A stretch of 64,000 nucleotides of DNA from positions 466,501 to 530,500 of the forward strand of contig NZ_CP021434.1 of NCBI RefSeq assembly GCF_002162355.1, given 5' to 3'. A program made the position numbers and the translations under genes. Shown here one piece after another: positions 1 through 7,406 of the stretch. The number at the start of each line of letters is the position of its first letter. Position 1 is the first letter of the stretch. Under the pieces are notes generated by a model. It was given only the letters and a program-made list of their open reading frames with translations, did no database searches and was not told the DNA's origin. The DNA is from Tumebacillus avium (lineage in GTDB: Bacteria; Bacillota; Bacilli; Tumebacillales; Tumebacillaceae).

Positions 1-704
1 TCCACAGCGGCGCGAGAGCCGGCCGGGAGCGCTTCGCCTTTTTTGTATTTGCCGGTCAGCATGCCTTGCGCCAGCGGCGACCAGACGATCTGGCCAACCC
101 CTTCGCGCTCGGACAGCGGGATGATCTCCGGCTCGATGTAACGCTGCAGCATCGAATACTGCGGCTGGTTGGACACGATGCGGTCGAGGAACAATTTGTC
201 TGCCGTATGTAATGCTTCCGCGATCTGTGTCGCCGTCCACTCCGACACGCCCGCATACAAGATCTTGCCTTGCGTGATCAAGTCATCGATCGCCCGCAAC
301 GTCTCATCGAGCGGCGTCTCCGGGTCATAGCGGTGGCACTGCCACAGGTCGATGTAGTCCACATCGAGCCGCTTCAGCGACGCGTTCACCTGCTCGATGA
401 TATGCTTGCGCGACAAGCCGCGGTCATTCGGGCCGTCGCCCATCGGCCAAAACGCCTTGGTCGCCAGCACAAACGAATCGCGCGAATACTTGCGCAGCGC
501 ACGCCCAACTACTTTTTCCGCTTCGCCGCGGCGGTACACGTTTGCCGTGTCAAAAAAGTTGATGCCCAGCTCATACGCCCGGTCGATGCACGCCGTCGCC
601 GACTGGTCTTCCGTGTAGCCGCCATACGTCAGCCACGAACCCAGCGCGATCTCCGAAACTTTCATCCCGGAGCGGCCCAAACGTCTGTATTTCATCTCTG
701 TCAT
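1..704 (-). CDS. Aldo/keto reductase, 3' end outside window
   Basis: NAD(P)H-dependent oxidoreductase of the aldo/keto reductase fold. About 234 codons are present and the C-terminus runs off the left edge. The reading from the ATG at 704 gives MTEMKYRRLGRSGMKVSEIA, then the family features in order: FFDTANVY with the catalytic Asp and Tyr, ATKAFW with the catalytic Lys, and LWQCHRYD with the active-site His. A GGAGGTG ribosome site lies 6 nt upstream of this ATG. A second in-frame ATG at 695 is less well spaced. The N-terminal LGSWLTYGGY resembles the K-channel-beta-like/AKR6-type group. Substrate cannot be told from sequence. The gene stands alone, with an ArsR/DUF2087 regulator gene upstream on the same strand. 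Confidence 0.93.
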   Translation of the reverse strand, partial: MTEMKYRRLGRSGMKVSEIALGSWLTYGGYTEDQSATACIDRAYELGINFFDTANVYRRGEAEKVVGRALRKYSRDSFVLATKAFWPMGDGPNDRGLSRKHIIEQVNASLKRLDVDYIDLWQCHRYDPETPLDETLRAIDDLITQGKILYAGVSEWTATQIAEALHTADKLFLDRIVSNQPQYSMLQRYIEPEIIPLSEREGVGQIVWSPLAQGMLTGKYKKGEALPAGSRAAV

Positions 705-788
705 CTCCAGCACCTCCACTGTTCATACGCAACTCTTTCGACTTACGAAACATTTCTTCCTTCCGCTGGAAATTGTCTGTAACCCAGC

Positions 789-1355
789 TTACTCAATCTT
801 CGCCCACAGCTCCGGCGGATTCAGCGTGTACACCCCGTCTTCCCGGTACATGTAATGGTTCATCACAAACTCGCGGCGGATCGTGCAATGATCCTCATGG
901 TACTGGTTGATGTACGCGTCAATTTCTTTTTCGCTGTAAGGATGCCCGATTTCCAGCCCTTGTAACAGGTGCTCGAACACAAACAATTTCTTCTTCCGCT
1001 GCGACGGGATGTTCTTAAGTTTCCCGTCCGCATCAAAAAAGTTCTGCACCACTTTCTCCCGTTCACTGCTACTTGTTCGCTTCACCGTCTCCACCCTCCT
1101 CAAGATCGCCTGCGACTTGGTCTGCAGTTCCTTCTCCAGCAACTCAAAATAAATCGTGTTTTTTTCCCGCACCCCTTTGACGACCAGCGCATTGCGCAAC
1201 AAGTTCATGTGGTGCGTCACCGTCGCCGGGGTCAGCCCCAGCTTCTCCGCGATCTCCTGCCCGCTGAGTGGTCCGGCCGCCAGCAGCATGACGATCTTCA
1301 AGCGGTTGGCGTCGGCCAGCGCCTTGTGAAATTCCAGCATTCTGTCGAGCTGCAT
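789..1355 (-). CDS. ArsR-type HTH regulator with C-terminal DUF2087
   Basis: Predicted transcription regulator of 188 residues. Residues 1-75 form an ArsR-like winged helix (LADANRLKIVMLLAAGPLSG, then LTPATVTHHMNLLRNALVV as recognition helix). The last 80 residues (FFDADGKLKNIPSQRKKKLF onward, ending in LNPPELWAKIE) match the DUF2087 domain, typically found C-terminal to such HTH domains. No CxC metal site is visible, so metal sensing is not supported. The ATG at 1355 has AAGGAG about 10 nt upstream. It lies between the aldo/keto reductase gene and the MFS operon, all on the minus strand; its target is unknown, though the downstream reductase is the obvious candidate. Confidence 0.88.
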   Translation of the reverse strand: MQLDRMLEFHKALADANRLKIVMLLAAGPLSGQEIAEKLGLTPATVTHHMNLLRNALVVKGVREKNTIYFELLEKELQTKSQAILRRVETVKRTSSSEREKVVQNFFDADGKLKNIPSQRKKKLFVFEHLLQGLEIGHPYSEKEIDAYINQYHEDHCTIRREFVMNHYMYREDGVYTLNPPELWAKIE

Positions 1356-1420
1356 TCCGCCACAACTCCTTCGATATATTTCTAATTAGATCATAATCAA
1401 ATTACCAACCCGCTGTCAAC

Positions 1421-1449
1421 AAAAAAAGCCCGGCTCCATTAGGAGCCGG
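1421..1449 (-). terminator. Intrinsic terminator of the MFS gene
   Basis: An 8-bp GC-rich stem (1430-1437 with 1442-1449) is followed on the minus strand by a run of seven T (1427-1421). The hairpin overlaps the stop codon of the efflux gene. Confidence 0.85.
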
Positions 1450-3064
1450 ACGGTTGCAATTCAGGGTTGTTGTTGTTTTCCGGCTTCGCAGGTTCCGGAT
1501 CTTTGTTCGAAGTGCGCAGCGGGATCTCCTTCAGGAAGAAGGTGATGACCAGCGCCAGCAGCGAGATGATAAAACCAACGAGGAACACTTCATCAAGACC
1601 GGCCACCAGCGCCGTTTTCAGCGATTGAATCAACTGATCGAAAATCGGTTGAACCTGCGCCGGAATCTGAGCGCGAATCGCCTCCAGCTGATCCGGTGCG
1701 ACCAGCAGTTGCGGGTTGGTCAAGTCTTTCGCATGCGATGCCATCTCCGGAGCGGCCAGGAACTGCTTGACCGGCTCAGGCATGATTTTCGCAAGCTCTT
1801 CTTGAATCCGGTTGTTCATCAAAGTGCCCATGATCGCGACGCCGACCGTACCGCCGATCTGACGGAACAGCTGCACCGCAGAAGAGGTAACACCGATCAA
1901 GCTCTGCGACGTTGCGTTTTGCACTGCCAGCATCAGGATCGGCATCGAGAAGCCAAGGCCCGCGCCGACGACGATCATGTCGATCGAAGTCATCAGGTTG
2001 GACGTTTCGGTGGACATGCGGGTCAGCATGAACATCCCCACCGCCAGCACGACGCTGCCGATCAGCGCCATGAACTTGTATTTGCCCGTTCTCGACGTTA
2101 CCTGCCCGGACAGCGCCGAACATGCGACCATCGAGACCATCATCGGCATCGTCACCAGACCGGAAGCGGTCGCCGTCGTGCCAATGACGCCTTGTACAAA
2201 CAGCGGAATGTACATGATCGAGCCAAACATCGCCACACCGCTCAGGAAGCCGATCAGGTTGACGACGTTGAAGATGCCGTTCTTAAAGAGCGCCAGCGGC
2301 AGCACCGGCTGCTCAGCGCGGCTCTCTGCCCAGATGAACAGCAGCAGGGAGACCACCGCGCCGGCAATCAGCCCGATGATCGTGCCGGAGCCCCATTCGT
2401 ACTTCGAACCGCCCCACGAGAACGCCAGCAAGAGCGGAACGAGGAACCCGGTGGCAAAAATCGCGCCGGCATAGTCGACGCGTCCGGTCGCTTTGCCTGT
2501 CTTTTTCGGGAACAGGCGCATGATCAGCAGGAAGGCGATCACGCCGATCGGCAGGTTGACCCAGAAGACCCATTTCCAGTCTGCGTTGTCGACGATCCAG
2601 CCGCCGAGGAACGGCCCGATGACAGCCGACATGCCGAACACGGCGCCCATCAAACCTTGCCATTTCCCGCGTTCACGCGGCGGGAACAAGTCGCCGACCG
2701 CCGAGAATGCGGTCGACATGATAAAGCCGCCGCCAAAACCTTGCAGACCGCGATATAAGATCATTTGAATGATATCTTGAGATGTGCCGGTCAAGAATGC
2801 GCCGATCATAAACAGCCCGAGACCGACCAAAATAAACGGCTTGCGTCCGTACATGTCGGACAGCTTGCCAACCAACAGCCCTGTCACACTCGACGTCAGC
2901 ATGTAGATCGTGAAGACCCACGAATAATACTCCATCCCGCCAAGCTCAGCAATGATGCGCGGCAGAGCGGTGCCGACGATCGTCTGATTGAGCGATGCAA
3001 ACAGCATGCTCGCCATGATCGCGATCATGATCATGATCTTCGTCCTTTTATCGAGTTCCTCCAT
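1439..3064 (-). CDS. DHA2-family (EmrB/QacA) MFS multidrug efflux transporter
   Basis: Proton-driven drug exporter of the major facilitator superfamily, 14-helix DHA2 class, 541 residues in the plasma membrane. Visible motifs are the early LNQTIVGTALPRI segment (motif D1-like), LVGKLSDMYGRKP (motif A) and GPFLGGWIVD (motif C, antiporter signature). I chose the ATG at 3064 (MEELDKRTK) because GAGGAGG lies 7 nt upstream; a longer TTG start at 3079 would lie on that ribosome site. The gene begins inside the 3' end of marR (17-nt overlap), so the two are probably translationally coupled. Expression is presumably set by the MarR protein. The C-terminal tail is Asn/Pro-rich and hydrophilic. Confidence 0.93.
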   Translation of the reverse strand: MEELDKRTKIMIMIAIMASMLFASLNQTIVGTALPRIIAELGGMEYYSWVFTIYMLTSSVTGLLVGKLSDMYGRKPFILVGLGLFMIGAFLTGTSQDIIQMILYRGLQGFGGGFIMSTAFSAVGDLFPPRERGKWQGLMGAVFGMSAVIGPFLGGWIVDNADWKWVFWVNLPIGVIAFLLIMRLFPKKTGKATGRVDYAGAIFATGFLVPLLLAFSWGGSKYEWGSGTIIGLIAGAVVSLLLFIWAESRAEQPVLPLALFKNGIFNVVNLIGFLSGVAMFGSIMYIPLFVQGVIGTTATASGLVTMPMMVSMVACSALSGQVTSRTGKYKFMALIGSVVLAVGMFMLTRMSTETSNLMTSIDMIVVGAGLGFSMPILMLAVQNATSQSLIGVTSSAVQLFRQIGGTVGVAIMGTLMNNRIQEELAKIMPEPVKQFLAAPEMASHAKDLTNPQLLVAPDQLEAIRAQIPAQVQPIFDQLIQSLKTALVAGLDEVFLVGFIISLLALVITFFLKEIPLRTSNKDPEPAKPENNNNPELQPSGS

Positions 3065-3482
3065 GGTTCCCCTCCTCAAATTGCGATGTTACTTTGCTTA
3101 GCACCCGAACGAGAGTTTCTGCATCTTCCTCGCTTAGGATGCCAAAATACTGCGCAAACAACCGTTCACGAATCGCCTTGGCCTGTTCAAGCACTTCACG
3201 CGCCGGTTCGGTAATCGCCAGAATCACCACACGGCGATCTTTCTCCGAACGCTCACGGGTCAGGTAGCCCACTTTGTGCAGGCGGTCGGCCAAAAGCGTC
3301 ACGTTGCCGACCGTCACGTAGAGCTTGTCGGCCAGATCGGATACCTTCGAAGGTCCAAACCGATCGAGCGCTTCCAACAGCTGTACTTGCGGCCCGGACA
3401 GATCACGGTTGAGTTCCTGGCGATATTCGGCGCTCAGCCGGCGAAACAACTTTATAAATTGCTCTGCAACCTGATTACGCAC
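3048..3482 (-). CDS. MarR-family transcription regulator
   Basis: Winged-helix repressor of 144 residues. The central part (LLEALDRFGPSKVSDLADKL, YVTVGNVTLLADRLHKVGYL, then the wing TRERSEKDRRVVILAITEPA) is the classical MarR DNA-binding domain, flanked by the helical dimer interface. The start is a GTG at 3482 with GGGGAGG 9 nt upstream. It is the first gene of a two-gene operon with the MFS exporter, so ligand-relieved repression of that pump is the likely job. A strong promoter with an adjoining 12-bp palindrome lies just upstream. Confidence 0.92.
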   Translation of the reverse strand: MRNQVAEQFIKLFRRLSAEYRQELNRDLSGPQVQLLEALDRFGPSKVSDLADKLYVTVGNVTLLADRLHKVGYLTRERSEKDRRVVILAITEPAREVLEQAKAIRERLFAQYFGILSEEDAETLVRVLSKVTSQFEEGNHGGTR

Positions 3483-3505
3483 GCAGTATCGCCTCCCCTT
3501 GGAAT

Positions 3506-3546
3506 ATAATATAGTCCGTAAATGTTTTAGTCAATCAAATATTTGA
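3506..3546 (-). promoter_or_regulatory. marR promoter and palindromic candidate operator
   Basis: On the minus strand TTGACT (3534-3529) and TATTAT (3511-3506) are separated by exactly 17 nt, a good sigma-A promoter. Immediately upstream of the -35 box is the perfect 12-bp palindrome TCAAATATTTGA (3535-3546), a plausible MarR autoregulatory site. The operator role is inferred. Confidence 0.65.
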
Positions 3547-3650
3547 GGACAGAAACAATGCAACCGCTTTCATGTCACCCAACCTTCACATCATCCCCCG
3601 CGCGCTGTGTTAAAATGTAGAGGAAGCCTGTTTCTGAAAGGAGTCTTTCC

Positions 3651-4037
3651 ATGTTGGACAATCCGCAAAAGACCATCTATGAAATGATCGGCGGAGGCGA
3701 GACGATCCGTCGTCTGGTCGATGCTTTTTACAAACGAGTGGGCGAACACCCCGGTCTCAAAGACATGTTTCCCGATGACCTGACCGAGACGGCCGACAAG
3801 CAATATCTGTTCCTGACCCAATTTTTCGGCGGCCCGCAGCTGTACTCCGAAAAGTACGGCCACCCGATGCTCCGCGCCCGCCACATGCCGTTTGCCGTCA
3901 CGCCCGAGCGTGCCAAGTTCTGGCTCGGCTGCATGCGTGAAGCGATGGACGAGATCGGCCTCGAAGGACCGGTTGCCGACTTTATCTACGACCGCTTCAT
4001 CCAGACGGCCCACCACATGGTGAACACAGCAGAATAG
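3651..4037 (+). CDS. Group II truncated haemoglobin
   Basis: Small haem protein (128 residues) of the truncated haemoglobin O/YjbI class, implicated in O2/NO or peroxide chemistry. Sequence features: YEMIGGGETIRRLVDAFYKR with Tyr at position B10, PQLYSEKYGHPMLRARHMPF containing the proximal His, and FWLGCM with the Trp at G8 that marks group II. Length fits the family. The ATG at 3651 has AAGGAG about 9 nt upstream. An extended -10 (TGT-TAAAAT, 3608-3616) lies 35 nt before the start but no good -35 is seen. It is a single gene, divergent from marR and closed by a terminator. Confidence 0.93.
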   Translation: MLDNPQKTIYEMIGGGETIRRLVDAFYKRVGEHPGLKDMFPDDLTETADKQYLFLTQFFGGPQLYSEKYGHPMLRARHMPFAVTPERAKFWLGCMREAMDEIGLEGPVADFIYDRFIQTAHHMVNTAE

Positions 4038-4049
4038 AACAACGAAAAA

Positions 4050-4085
4050 GGAACTGATCTATGCGATCAGTTCCCTTCTTCTTTT
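4050..4085. terminator. Terminator between convergent genes
   Basis: A perfect 10-bp stem (4050-4059 with 4065-4074) and 5-nt loop, followed on the plus strand by a T-rich tract (4075-4085) and preceded by an A-rich tract, so it may work in both directions. The stop codon of the minus-strand Arc-like gene lies inside the right arm. Confidence 0.85.
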
Positions 4086-4228
4086 AAGCGGCCGGCATTC
4101 TTCACCGCTTCCCGCAACAGGTATTCGACATGGCTGTTCACACTGCGAAACTCGTCGTTTGCCCAGCGTTCCAGCGCCTCATAGAGCTTGGGGTCGAGGC
4201 GCAGCGGAAACTGCTTTTTTTTGGTCAT
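4067..4228 (-). CDS. Small Arc/ribbon-helix-helix-like protein
   Basis: A 53-residue ORF. It reads [20 protein letters not shown], then [20 protein letters not shown] and a short basic tail, matching the Arc-type ribbon-helix-helix pattern: a basic beta strand (QFPLRLD), helix A, and the S/N-S-H-V-E-Y-LL helix B. It begins 9 nt after the stop of the SPFH gene without a clear ribosome site of its own, so it is probably translated by coupling. Small Arc-like genes downstream of SPFH genes are a recurrent arrangement, so a regulatory or accessory role linked to the SPFH protein is likely. No toxin partner is present. Confidence 0.8.
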   Translation of the reverse strand: MTKKKQFPLRLDPKLYEALERWANDEFRSVNSHVEYLLREAVKNAGRLKEEGN

Positions 4229-4237
4229 GGCGCGGGC

Positions 4238-5089
4238 CTAGTAGATAGACCCCGCGTTGACGACCGGCTGGGACGGTTTCTCAGAGACGATCGCCACCAT
4301 CAGGTTGTTGATCATCGCTGCTTTGCGCTCTTCATCAAGATCGATGACCCCGTCCGCCTTCAGCTTGTCGATTGCCATCTGCACCATGCCGACAGCGCCT
4401 TCCACGATCTTCTCCCGCGCCGCCACGATCGCCGCCGCCTGCTGGCGCTGCAGCATCGCCCCGGCGATTTCCGGAGAATATGCGAGGTGCGTCAAACGCG
4501 CTTCCAACACTTCCACACCGGCCACCGCCAGACGCCCCTGCAGGTCGCGCTGCAGTTCCACCGCGATCTCATCGGTGTTGCCGCGCAGAGACGTTCCGTT
4601 CGTATCATAATTGTCATACGGATGCAGCGATGCGATGTGGCGCAGCGCCGTCTCGCTCTGAATCTCCACGAACTCCATATAGTTATCCACTTCAAACAGC
4701 GCCTTGGCCGAATCGGTCACTTTAAACACGATCACCGCCGCGATCTCGATCGGGTTGCCGACCACATCGTTGACTTTCAGTTGCTTGGAGTTGAAGTTGC
4801 GCACTTTCAGCGAAACGTTAGGCTTCGAAGTAAACGGAATCGTCCAGAAGAAGCCCGGACTGCGCACCGACCCTTTGTAGTTCCCGAAAAACACCATCGC
4901 GCGCGCCTGGTTCGGCTGCACGATAAACAGTCCCGTCCAGACCACCAGCGCGGCCAGAATCGCCAGCGCGCCGACCGCAAACCCGACCGGCGTTTGCATC
5001 GCGATACTCAAGCCGCTCAGCACGAACAACAGCAACACGATCAACAGCCCCAAAAATCCGTTCCAGGCCATCGTCTTCTTCTCTTGCAT
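4238..5089 (-). CDS. SPFH (stomatin/prohibitin/flotillin-like) membrane protein
   Basis: 283 residues. Two hydrophobic helices near the N-terminus (roughly 10-31 and 36-56) anchor it; the rest is an SPFH/band-7 domain ([20 protein letters not shown], then [34 protein letters not shown]) followed by an Ala/Gln-rich helical segment ([20 protein letters not shown]) typical for oligomerisation. Such proteins form membrane scaffolds that organise or protect other membrane proteins. ATG at 5089 with a G-rich ribosome site about 9 nt upstream. It forms a two-gene unit with the Arc-like gene downstream. Confidence 0.92.
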   Translation of the reverse strand: MQEKKTMAWNGFLGLLIVLLLFVLSGLSIAMQTPVGFAVGALAILAALVVWTGLFIVQPNQARAMVFFGNYKGSVRSPGFFWTIPFTSKPNVSLKVRNFNSKQLKVNDVVGNPIEIAAVIVFKVTDSAKALFEVDNYMEFVEIQSETALRHIASLHPYDNYDTNGTSLRGNTDEIAVELQRDLQGRLAVAGVEVLEARLTHLAYSPEIAGAMLQRQQAAAIVAAREKIVEGAVGMVQMAIDKLKADGVIDLDEERKAAMINNLMVAIVSEKPSQPVVNAGSIY

Positions 5090-5172
5090 GAAGGAGTCCC
5101 CCTTTTAAATTGTCTAAATTCTATATACACATGATATCACTTTGATCGCACCGCTGTCTAGCCGCAATCGAC

Positions 5173-5208
5173 AAAAAAGCACACCTTCCGCAGCCGGAAA
5201 GTGTGCTT
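5173..5208 (-). terminator. Terminator of the dynamin operon
   Basis: Stem 5178-5190 with 5195-5208 (12 pairs, one C-A mismatch) followed on the minus strand by six T (5178-5173). It lies 9 nt after the stop of the small membrane protein. Confidence 0.8.
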
Positions 5209-5217
5209 TGCAGAACT

Positions 5218-5415
5218 CTATTTATTCTTGCGCTTTTTCACCAAGTTGATGCCCAACTCGATCAGGCAGGTCACCGGGAACATCCACAAGAGCCAGATGT
5301 ACAGGATGCCATAGTTTTCACCGAACGTATCCGGCTTCTCCGCCGCGCCCAGGTAGCTAATCAGAAACAGGACAAAAGACAAGCCCAGCCAGATAGCAAT
5401 AAAACGTTTTACCAC
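5218..5415 (-). CDS. Small two-helix membrane protein
   Basis: 65 residues beginning MVKRFIAIWLGLSFVLFLIS, with a second hydrophobic helix (ILYIWLLWMFPVTCLIELGI) and a basic end (NLVKKRKNK). The GTG start at 5415 has AAGGGG about 9 nt upstream. It follows the second dynamin gene by 17 nt and precedes the operon terminator, so it is probably co-transcribed with the two membrane-remodelling GTPases. I do not recognise a family. A role as membrane anchor or partner of the dynamins is only suggested by position. Confidence 0.75.
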   Translation of the reverse strand: MVKRFIAIWLGLSFVLFLISYLGAAEKPDTFGENYGILYIWLLWMFPVTCLIELGINLVKKRKNK

Positions 5416-5432
5416 AAGGACAACCCCTTCCT

Positions 5433-7403
5433 CTATGCTTGCGTCAAACCTTCGAGCTGTTCACGCACCCGGCTCAATTGTACCACATCGACCTGAGCGG
5501 AAAGCGCTTCGAACAGGCCGGCAAAATATTCTTCGATCTGCGCTCCGAGCTCCGCCTGCAAACGGCCGGCCAACAGGTTCAGCTCCTGGCCGTACTCCGT
5601 TTTAAAACGCTCGCACGCGCCGTCCAGATACGCCTGCACCGGCGTCTCCATCCCTTTTTCCAACGCGTCCTGCATCGCCTGACGCCCGTTCTTTTCAAAG
5701 AAGTCCTTGGCGCTCTTAAACAGCCCCAGCTCCTTGGAAAAATCGGCCGGGTTGTACTGCGGCAACGTGTCGCCAAATTCCAGCGTGTCAAACTCGCGCG
5801 CTTCGTACGCTTCAAACAACGTCCTCACGCCCGCCTCGACCACTCCGGCGCACAGGCGTTGATGGATGCGCTTGCCGTTTTGGTTGAGGAACTTCTCGAC
5901 CCGCAGCGCGGTCGCCCGCATCTCCTGCCCGAGGTCAAAGCCGATCAAGCGCACCAGCTCATCGAGCGAATTGCGCAGCGCCGCCTTCAAGTCGCGCCCG
6001 TCGTCCTGCAGCACAGCCGGGTTGAACGACTCTTTGAACAGGTTGCCAAAGCGGAAAAACAGACGCTGGCGGACATAGTAAACCAACTCGTCCACTTCTT
6101 TGAGCAGCGCTTTCTCCTCCGCCGATGCGTCCAGCGCCGCGATCGCCGCTTGGGCCTGCGCTTTTGCCGTCTCGGCGACCAGCAGTTTCTCCTTGCGCAC
6201 CGACTCGTCTTCGTTCGCCGAAGCGATCAGCTCTTCCAGTGCGCTCAAGGCGCGTTTGATCTCCGCTTCCGCCGAACCGACGGCGATCTGCGTCAATTCG
6301 GAGATCGTGAAGGACAGGAAGTCTTTTTCAAACTGCGTGATCCCGGACAGCTGCAGCGCCGCATCGGACGCCATCAGCTCGCCATCACCGGAATCGGTGC
6401 GCTGGCGGTACACTTTCTCCGCCGAGCCTTTCAGCTCGCCTTTTTCATGCAGGCGCGCCAGCAGTGCGGTCTGCGAAGAGACCGGATAGATGCGCGGCAT
6501 GGAGATCCCGCAGGAGACGAGGTTTTTGCGGACGTGCTGCACAACGCCATGCAGTTCCTCGTCGTCTTTCGCCAAGTCAGAGGCATTGACGACGAAAAAC
6601 ATCTTGTCCATCTCAAAGGTGTCTTTCACCCGTCCGAGCTGAATCAGGAACTCGCGGTCCGCGTTGGAGAACGCATGGTTGTAGTAAGTGACGAACAGCA
6701 CCGCGTCGGCGTTCTTAATGTAGTTGAACGCCACGCCGGTGTGACGCGCGTTGATCGAGTCCGCTCCCGGCGTGTCGACCAGCGTGATGCCTTGGCGGGT
6801 CAGCGGGCAGTCATAGTACAGTTCGATCCATTCCACGAAGCACGCTTTTTCCTCCTTGGCGACAAACGACTTGAACTCCTTGAGGTCGACGATCACCTCG
6901 TTGCCCAAGTTCTCCTGGATCGGAGCCAGCCCTTTCGCCACCGCTTTCAGGAACGAAAAATGCGGCTTGGCGTTCGGCTGCACCTGAGTCGGATCGAGCG
7001 TGGCGATCACCGTCAGCGACCCTTCCAGATCACCCGCAGACAGGCCAAACACAGCGAGCGACTGCTGCACGTCGACGGTGATGTCTCCTTCCGACTTGAG
7101 CTTCACGCGCACCGCGCCGTGCGGATAGGTCTCCGTCGGCGGCAAAATTTTATTGATCGCCGCCGTCGTCGGATTTGGCGATACGGGGAGTACCATCTCG
7201 CCCATCAACGCATTGGCAAACGACGACTTGCCCGCCGAAAACGCGCCAAACAGCGCGACGGTGAACAAGTTTTTCTCGAGGCGTTCCGCCCGCTGGTTCA
7301 TCCCGGCTGCGATGCCTTTGAAGCCGGTGATGGCGTGTACAGCGTCTGCAGCGCTGCGCAGACGGGTCGCGGTGGCGCCCAGTTTTGATTTGAAATCTTC
7401 CAT
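5433..7403 (-). CDS. Dynamin-like GTPase, second of a tandem pair (DynA D2-like)
   Basis: 656-residue bacterial dynamin-like protein expected to bind and remodel the cytoplasmic membrane. The G domain is N-terminal: P-loop GAFSAGKSSFANAL (about residues 53-66), switch I NPTTAA (77-82), DTPGADS as G3, and VVNASDLA as a modified G4. The C-terminal two thirds is helical, as in the bacterial dynamin stalk. The ATG lies one codon after the stop of the upstream dynamin, in the same reading frame, with GGAAGGAAG as ribosome site inside the end of that gene. The pair together (549 + 656) equals the size of the fused DynA of Bacillus subtilis (about 1190 residues), so this is likely its second half as a separate chain. 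Confidence 0.9.
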   Translation of the reverse strand: MEDFKSKLGATATRLRSAADAVHAITGFKGIAAGMNQRAERLEKNLFTVALFGAFSAGKSSFANALMGEMVLPVSPNPTTAAINKILPPTETYPHGAVRVKLKSEGDITVDVQQSLAVFGLSAGDLEGSLTVIATLDPTQVQPNAKPHFSFLKAVAKGLAPIQENLGNEVIVDLKEFKSFVAKEEKACFVEWIELYYDCPLTRQGITLVDTPGADSINARHTGVAFNYIKNADAVLFVTYYNHAFSNADREFLIQLGRVKDTFEMDKMFFVVNASDLAKDDEELHGVVQHVRKNLVSCGISMPRIYPVSSQTALLARLHEKGELKGSAEKVYRQRTDSGDGELMASDAALQLSGITQFEKDFLSFTISELTQIAVGSAEAEIKRALSALEELIASANEDESVRKEKLLVAETAKAQAQAAIAALDASAEEKALLKEVDELVYYVRQRLFFRFGNLFKESFNPAVLQDDGRDLKAALRNSLDELVRLIGFDLGQEMRATALRVEKFLNQNGKRIHQRLCAGVVEAGVRTLFEAYEAREFDTLEFGDTLPQYNPADFSKELGLFKSAKDFFEKNGRQAMQDALEKGMETPVQAYLDGACERFKTEYGQELNLLAGRLQAELGAQIEEYFAGLFEALSAQVDVVQLSRVREQLEGLTQA

Positions 7404-7406
7404 GAC

